Shown piece by piece: positions 63,052-64,000 of a stretch of 64,000 nucleotides of DNA (within the stretch, counting starts at the first letter, position 1; every line of letters starts with the position of its first letter). Source of the DNA: Bdellovibrio sp. (GTDB taxonomy: Bacteria > Bdellovibrionota > Bacteriovoracia > Bacteriovoracales > Bacteriovoracaceae); assembly GCA_016187935.1 (NCBI GenBank), contig JACPIU010000026.1, positions 248,001 through 312,000 on the forward strand, in the 5' to 3' direction. Made by a program: the position numbers and the translations under genes. The notes below the pieces were generated by a model. That model saw only the letters and a program-made list of their open reading frames with translations, was not told the DNA's origin and made no database searches.

Positions 63052-63447
63052 TCACGCAGCTTGAGATTTGCTCGGAAAACTCTTGCTGCGGAAGTATTCT
63101 TTTATCATTGGTTCGAGATATTCCAAAATTTTTCTTCTTCTATCAAGACCAAATTCTTTTTTCCCGCTCTCGAAATTTGAAAGATCGCCCTGGTCTATTC
63201 GCGTGTGTTCGTATAGCTCACCCTGCGTGATGTCTAACTTGTCCCTACATGTTGCCAGCCAGCTTTTGAAGAGTGGGCTGCCAATTTCTGGAGGGATTAA
63301 CGCTGAATCCTCAAGAAATTGCTCGATAATTGCTGGACTCAGGTAGGTCGCAAAGTATCTAAATATGGCTTTATCAACCATAATTGCATTTCTGGTCTTG
63401 CTTTCTAGTATGGTGGTTAACATATTGAATACGTTGTGCTCGTCCAT
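63052..63447 (-). CDS. Xre-type HTH protein, possible antitoxin of the RES protein
   Basis: 131 aa. Residues about 60-112 are an HTH: LDITQGELYEHTRIDQGDLSNFE then KKEFGLDRRRKILEYLEP. The N-terminal part is helical. It precedes the RES gene on the same strand. Lacks an obvious DUF2384 region of classical Xre antitoxins, so the pairing is inferred. Confidence 0.7.
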   Translation of the reverse strand: MDEHNVFNMLTTILESKTRNAIMVDKAIFRYFATYLSPAIIEQFLEDSALIPPEIGSPLFKSWLATCRDKLDITQGELYEHTRIDQGDLSNFESGKKEFGLDRRRKILEYLEPMIKEYFRSKSFPSKSQAA

Positions 63448-63529
63448 TGGATTGCTCTTTTACGTTGTTTCTGGTTTCTTGCTTATCGGTAGAAAATATG
63501 GTCTATTTAGCCATGCTGGTGAGATTTAT

Positions 63530-63541
63530 CCCCTATTGGGG
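63530..63541. promoter_or_regulatory. Short inverted repeat upstream of the HTH gene
   Basis: CCCC-TATT-GGGG in the space between the divergent HTH gene and the 63643 gene; a candidate operator, too short to be sure. Confidence 0.25.
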
Positions 63542-63642
63542 CATCCCAGTTTGATATAAAATAGAATTGCTGGTACAAGACGCACATGAATACAGTGTCA
63601 TATTCTTGTTCTGGCCAGCATAGACAGACTACCGGGAGGGGT

Positions 63643-63918
63643 ATGACTACTCAAACTGGAATAGGACGGAAAAAATTAAATGAACTCCCCAGTGAAGTAG
63701 CGAGGCTTGTAAACAGCGGAGTGTATTCGCTTTATGGTTTAAAAGACCATGCTGAGGCGAGTTTTGTTTTGATAACTGATATGGGGAAAATATATCTTGT
63801 CAGTGCAACTGGATGCATATTTTCAGAAATTAAATCTCTTACTGGCCTTGAAATTACAACCCCGGTTTTCGTTGAAGAGCAGAAGGTTTCATCTATGTTA
63901 AAAGTTAACTATGCTTGA
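63643..63918 (+). CDS. Small hypothetical protein at window end
   Basis: 91 aa from ATG 63643 (GGGAGGGG immediately upstream; ATG 63586 is longer without SD). Contains LPSEVARLVNSGVYSLYGL and EASFVLITDMGKIYLVS; no family recognised. Divergent from the HTH-RES pair. 63919-64000 shows nothing further. Confidence 0.5.
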   Translation: MTTQTGIGRKKLNELPSEVARLVNSGVYSLYGLKDHAEASFVLITDMGKIYLVSATGCIFSEIKSLTGLEITTPVFVEEQKVSSMLKVNYA

Positions 63919-64000
63919 CTGATACAGTCGTCTTGTTCATTCTAGCTTCATGCCACCAATTTATCCAACTTGCCAAGTAACTCCTGTAAACACCTGTTGG

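Noticed and set aside
1-64000. CRISPR array
   Set aside because: No regularly spaced repeats were seen and no cas gene is recognisable.

Overview
This is an AT-rich chromosomal segment from a motile Gram-negative bacterium, most likely in Bdellovibrionota (Bdellovibrio/Bacteriovorax-type). That placement is inferred from short flagellins, an MglA/roadblock pair, a complete cell-wall/division (dcw) cluster and a lipid A/heptose gene set; no rRNA is present to confirm it. TTG and GTG starts are frequent, and several family-consistent starts lie downstream of the longest open frame and are preferred here because of a Shine-Dalgarno (SD) sequence.

Layout. 1-1729: end of maeB, ridA and a DUF218 protein. 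1726-7222 (minus): lipoprotein-accA-yicC-gmk-rel. 7425-16579: a FliL-domain orphan, a sigma-54 activator, engB, an M16 peptidase fused to a membrane/PH-like module, an acyltransferase-SDR pair, tRNA-Leu(CAA) with a textbook promoter, rlmE and a CysQ-like phosphatase. 16604-18103: a multispan membrane protein. 18385-29680 (plus): fliD-fliS-(fliT-like), a Maf-like protein, two family-9 glycosyltransferases with a 47-aa ORF between them, a histidine kinase/receiver pair, nadK and recN. 29664-34100 (minus): lpxH, two flagellins and hldE(C). 34144-38168: rsmE, prmA, udk and an RNase J homologue. 38165-53614 (minus): dcw cluster rsmH-ftsL-ftsI-murE/F-mraY-murD-ftsW-murC-murB-ftsQ-ftsA-ftsZ. 53616-59472: mtnP, a hydrolase, mglA/roadblock, recR-ybaB-dnaX and the SRP RNA. 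59555-64000: an accessory island.

The main points of interest are these. (1) The dcw cluster is abnormal: ftsI is broken by a frameshift at an A10 tract, murE and murF are one 933-codon gene, MurD lacks the P-loop lysine and the usual DHxDxH segment, and murG, ddl and mraZ are absent. (2) The filament-cap operon continues into Maf-like and heptosyltransferase-like genes, with flagellins and an ADP-heptose gene nearby, suggesting glycosylated flagellin. (3) The right end looks like an island at a tRNA-Ser 3' end: two 18-bp copies of a tRNA-Ser 3' terminus, a HigBA-type toxin-antitoxin cassette, a membrane-anchored HEPN-like protein and an HTH-RES pair. (4) The abundant flagellin gene has a structured leader with a five-codon upstream ORF, and the other flagellin has a near-consensus FliA (sigma-28) promoter.
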